7,437 nucleotides of DNA from positions 1 through 7,437 of the forward strand of contig DHAI01000057.1 in the NCBI GenBank assembly GCA_002397355.1, read 5' to 3'. The position numbers and the translations under genes are program-made. The DNA comes from Ruminococcaceae bacterium UBA4958. GTDB lineage: Bacteria; Bacillota; Clostridia; Oscillospirales; Acutalibacteraceae. Positions 5,399 through 7,437 of this stretch are shown here, one piece after another. Under the pieces are notes generated by a model. The model was given only the letters and a program-made list of their open reading frames with translations. It was not told the origin of the DNA and ran no database searches. The first letter of the stretch is position 1. Each line of letters opens with the position of its first letter.

Positions 5399-6586
5399 TT
5401 ATTCCAACCCGGCGGCACCCACAAAAAGGAGCACGCGCTTCATAATGATTTTCCAGTCGAAATACTCTTCCGCATACTGCCTTTCCCTCCGGGAAACGGC
5501 GGGATTTCCGCGGCAGCGCTCCACGAAGCGCACGACGGCCGCGATATCGACAGGGGACGGATCGTTCGGGATCTTCATCGCAAACGTCGCGTTCCCCGGG
5601 AGGGTGTCCTCGTAAGCGTAGAGGAACGGAATGCCGGCCGCGCAGTATTCGCGCGACTTGAGCGGCGAGAGCCATTTCAGGCCGATCCGGTACACGCCGA
5701 GCGAGGACACCGCCGCGTCGCACCGGTTATACAGCAGTGCGAGCTCACCCGAGTCCCTGTAGCCAAGAAAGGAAACGGCATCCTCCAGCCCAAGCTCCGC
5801 CGTGCGTGCGCGCAGCGCGCGCACGGTCTCGTTTTCCCCGACAAGATCGAAGAAAACCTCGGGGCCGCCCGGCGGCTTGGCCTTGCGGTACTGCGCGAGG
5901 CCGTCCAGGACGCGGTCGTAGCCGTGCGCGACAGAGGTCCCCGCGACACCCAGCAGCCGGATCGCTGCCCCCGGCATGCGGCCGGACGAGTCTCTCGGCT
6001 CGATACGGTCCACGGACACGCCGTTGTCGATCGTGACGGCGGGGATTCCCCACAGCCGTTCCACGGGCTGCCCGAAAACGACGAGCGCATCCACGCTTCG
6101 TTTCATGCGCGGAGCCGTCGCCCAGTGCTGCGCCGCCTCCAGGAGATGCCCCGCAAACGCGCGCGCGTCGCGCCTTTTCCAGTCTACCCGGAAAAAGCGG
6201 CGGTACTCTCCCCAATAGGGATAGGTGGCAATCTCATAAATCACACGGCAGCGGGGGTTCGCGCTTTTCGCAGCGTCCGCAATGCGCAGGGCGTAGGGGT
6301 TCGCGAGAAAGCCTTTGATATAAACGAGGTCGTACCGTCCCTCCGCAATAAACTCGCAGATTTTTTCCGCCGTCGCCGCCTGCCGCCCGCGCCAGCGCAG
6401 GCCTTCCGCAATGGTCTTGCTTTCGGGCTCTTCCCCGCCGCAAAGCACAACGTCGTTGCCGTCTGCGCACACATAGCGCGCGTCCCAGCCGAGGCGCGCG
6501 ACGCCGTCCGTCTGGCCGGCCACTTTTTTCAAGATGCCCGCGTACTGTTTCGTCCTGGTGACAAAGCTCGCATACAGAAATTTCAT
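5399..6586 (-). CDS. GT-B fold glycosyltransferase
   Basis: This 395-residue enzyme has an N-terminal half with RYDLVYIKGFLANPYALRIA (84-103) and VIYEIATYPYWGEYRR (115-130). A donor-side half follows, containing IRLLGVAGTSVAHGYDRVLDG (209-229), FFDLVGENE (245-253), VSFLGYRDSGELALLYNRCD (271-290) and SLGVYRIGLKWLSPLKSREYCAAGIPF (295-321). This layout is seen in EPS and capsule transferases related to GT4. The conserved glutamate of the donor site is probably E313; the first glutamate of a canonical EX7E motif is absent (W305 at that position), so the family is a GT4 relative, not a standard member. The ATG at 6586 has GGAG six bases upstream and overlaps the previous gene's stop as ATGA, showing translational coupling. 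Substrate is not predictable from sequence. Confidence 0.88.
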   Translation of the reverse strand: MKFLYASFVTRTKQYAGILKKVAGQTDGVARLGWDARYVCADGNDVVLCGGEEPESKTIAEGLRWRGRQAATAEKICEFIAEGRYDLVYIKGFLANPYALRIADAAKSANPRCRVIYEIATYPYWGEYRRFFRVDWKRRDARAFAGHLLEAAQHWATAPRMKRSVDALVVFGQPVERLWGIPAVTIDNGVSVDRIEPRDSSGRMPGAAIRLLGVAGTSVAHGYDRVLDGLAQYRKAKPPGGPEVFFDLVGENETVRALRARTAELGLEDAVSFLGYRDSGELALLYNRCDAAVSSLGVYRIGLKWLSPLKSREYCAAGIPFLYAYEDTLPGNATFAMKIPNDPSPVDIAAVVRFVERCRGNPAVSRRERQYAEEYFDWKIIMKRVLLFVGAAGLE

Positions 6587-7437
6587 ACACCGCTCCGTTC
6601 GCTCAATTCGCTCAGTTCACCGTAAAACTTCCGGTAATTTTTTTCCGCGTCGAATTTTTCCATCCAGATCCGGCGCGCGTTCGCGCAGAGTTTGCCATAC
6701 TGTGCCTCCTCCATGCGCGCAAGGTTCCGCAGAACGTCAAGCAGTTTTTCCGGAGAAAAATCTTTCGGGATCAGGAACCCGTTTTCGCCGTTCTTCACGA
6801 TTTCCTTCGTGCCGCCCACGTCAGTCGCAACAACGGGGATGCCGAACGAGCAGGCCTCCATCACAGTCACGGGGATGCCCTCGCTCCCGCTGACATTGAC
6901 AAACGCGGAAACGCGATGGGTCTTATAGTATTCCAAAACGGCGTGATTCTCCATCGCGCCGGGAAACTCGGCTTTTACCGAACGCGGCAGTCCTTCCGCG
7001 AGCGCCCGGATTTTCCCTTCCAGCGGGCCGGAGCCGATATGCGTCCAGACAACCGGGAAATCCGCCTGTTTCAGCGCGCCGACCAGCAGGTCCAGCCGCT
7101 TGACAGGGACAAGATACGAACACGAAACAAGGTGAAGCGGCTCGCGCGACGGCATTCCGAAGCCGAGATCCCCCGTACCGAGATACGCGCGGCGGATCTT
7201 TCCGGCCTCCCCTCCCGCTTCCCGCCGGAGCGTTCGCGCTCCGTCCTCCGAACAGGGAAAAATGCGGTCGATCCGATGAAACAGATAGGGACGCATCGGC
7301 AGGTAATTGGTTTTCGAGCGCTCCGCGTAGACGTCGAAACCGTGCGCGCGGGAAATCTGAAGCACAGCGACGCCCATTTTCCGCAGATACCCGGCAAGCA
7401 TCGCGCCCGCCGCGGCCGCGTCGTACAGCCAGTAGCT
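6583..7437 (-). CDS. GT4-type glycosyltransferase, 5' end missing (runs off right edge)
   Basis: The frame is open from the right window edge to the TGA at 6583-6585, giving 284 residues. The visible part begins SYWLYDAAAAGAMLAGYLRK, so the ATG at 7401 is internal and not the start. Family hallmarks are ISRAHGFDVYAER (about residues 28-40 of the visible part), YLPMRPYL and RIFPCSEDGARTL in the acceptor domain. The donor domain has SCSYLVPVKRLDLLVGAL and the EX7E motif EGIPVTVME (E186 and E194 in the visible part), followed by ACSFGIPVVATDVGGTKEIV. The RAHGFD and YWLY stretches are typical of EPS/capsule GT4 enzymes in Clostridia. It overlaps the next gene by four bases (ATGA) and heads, or sits inside, the operon that ends with the Wzz-like protein. 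Sugar specificity is unknown. Confidence 0.93.
   Translation of the reverse strand, partial: SYWLYDAAAAGAMLAGYLRKMGVAVLQISRAHGFDVYAERSKTNYLPMRPYLFHRIDRIFPCSEDGARTLRREAGGEAGKIRRAYLGTGDLGFGMPSREPLHLVSCSYLVPVKRLDLLVGALKQADFPVVWTHIGSGPLEGKIRALAEGLPRSVKAEFPGAMENHAVLEYYKTHRVSAFVNVSGSEGIPVTVMEACSFGIPVVATDVGGTKEIVKNGENGFLIPKDFSPEKLLDVLRNLARMEEAQYGKLCANARRIWMEKFDAEKNYRKFYGELSELSERSGV

Noticed and set aside
4683..5723. Minus-strand open frame of 346 codons
   Set aside because: It is a shifted frame across the Wzz-like gene and the preceding glycosyltransferase. Its product is arginine-, glycine- and proline-rich with no family features, as expected of a high-GC shadow.
5924..6625. Plus-strand open frame of 233 codons
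   Set aside because: It lies antisense to two well-recognised glycosyltransferases and shows no domain or ribosome binding support.

Overview
The window is a high-GC stretch of an envelope or exopolysaccharide region. Its style points to a Gram-positive Clostridia-type anaerobe (Oscillospiraceae/Ruminococcaceae-like). That placement is inference. It rests on the linked DUF421 and DUF4363 genes, the strong AGGAGG-type ribosome binding sites, the one-polypeptide Wzz/BY-kinase-like protein and the style of the glycosyltransferases. No rRNA, tRNA, CRISPR array or insertion sequence was seen. Coding density is high; the largest gaps are 1505-1713 and 3924-4108.

Layout, left to right. (1) A minus-strand pair reads leftward: a GT2 glycosyltransferase (440-1504, TTG start) followed by the N-terminal part of a GT4-type glycosyltransferase (1-416) that leaves the window. 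(2) A 209-bp divergent intergenic region (1505-1713) carries two well-formed promoters and a strong leader hairpin. (3) A plus-strand GT4 glycosyltransferase (1714-2823) ends at a perfect 11-bp hairpin shared with the convergent unit that follows. (4) A minus-strand pair, DUF421/YetF-like membrane protein then DUF4363 protein (3923 to 2869), is joined by an ATGA overlap. (5) A 185-bp gap holds a rho-independent terminator for the last unit. (6) A minus-strand operon enters from the right edge: GT4 glycosyltransferase (5' end missing), a second GT-B glycosyltransferase, and a Wzz-like chain-length/BY-kinase-like protein.

Together, four or five sugar transferases would assemble a surface glycan and the Wzz-like protein would influence its length or export. 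No initiating phosphoglycosyl transferase, flippase or polymerase lies in the window, so the rest of the pathway must be elsewhere. The DUF421/DUF4363 pair looks like an independent two-gene unit set among the glycan genes.

The most notable observation is the Wzz/BY-kinase-like protein (4109-5371). It keeps the family's transmembrane layout, its EX2RX2R-like motif and its Walker A' motif. It has lost the Walker A lysine and the Walker B aspartate, and has no C-terminal tyrosine cluster. It reads as a pseudokinase version of the usual tyrosine-kinase copolymerase. Second is the leader of the plus-strand GT4 gene, where a 12-bp perfect stem sits between the promoter and the ribosome binding site.
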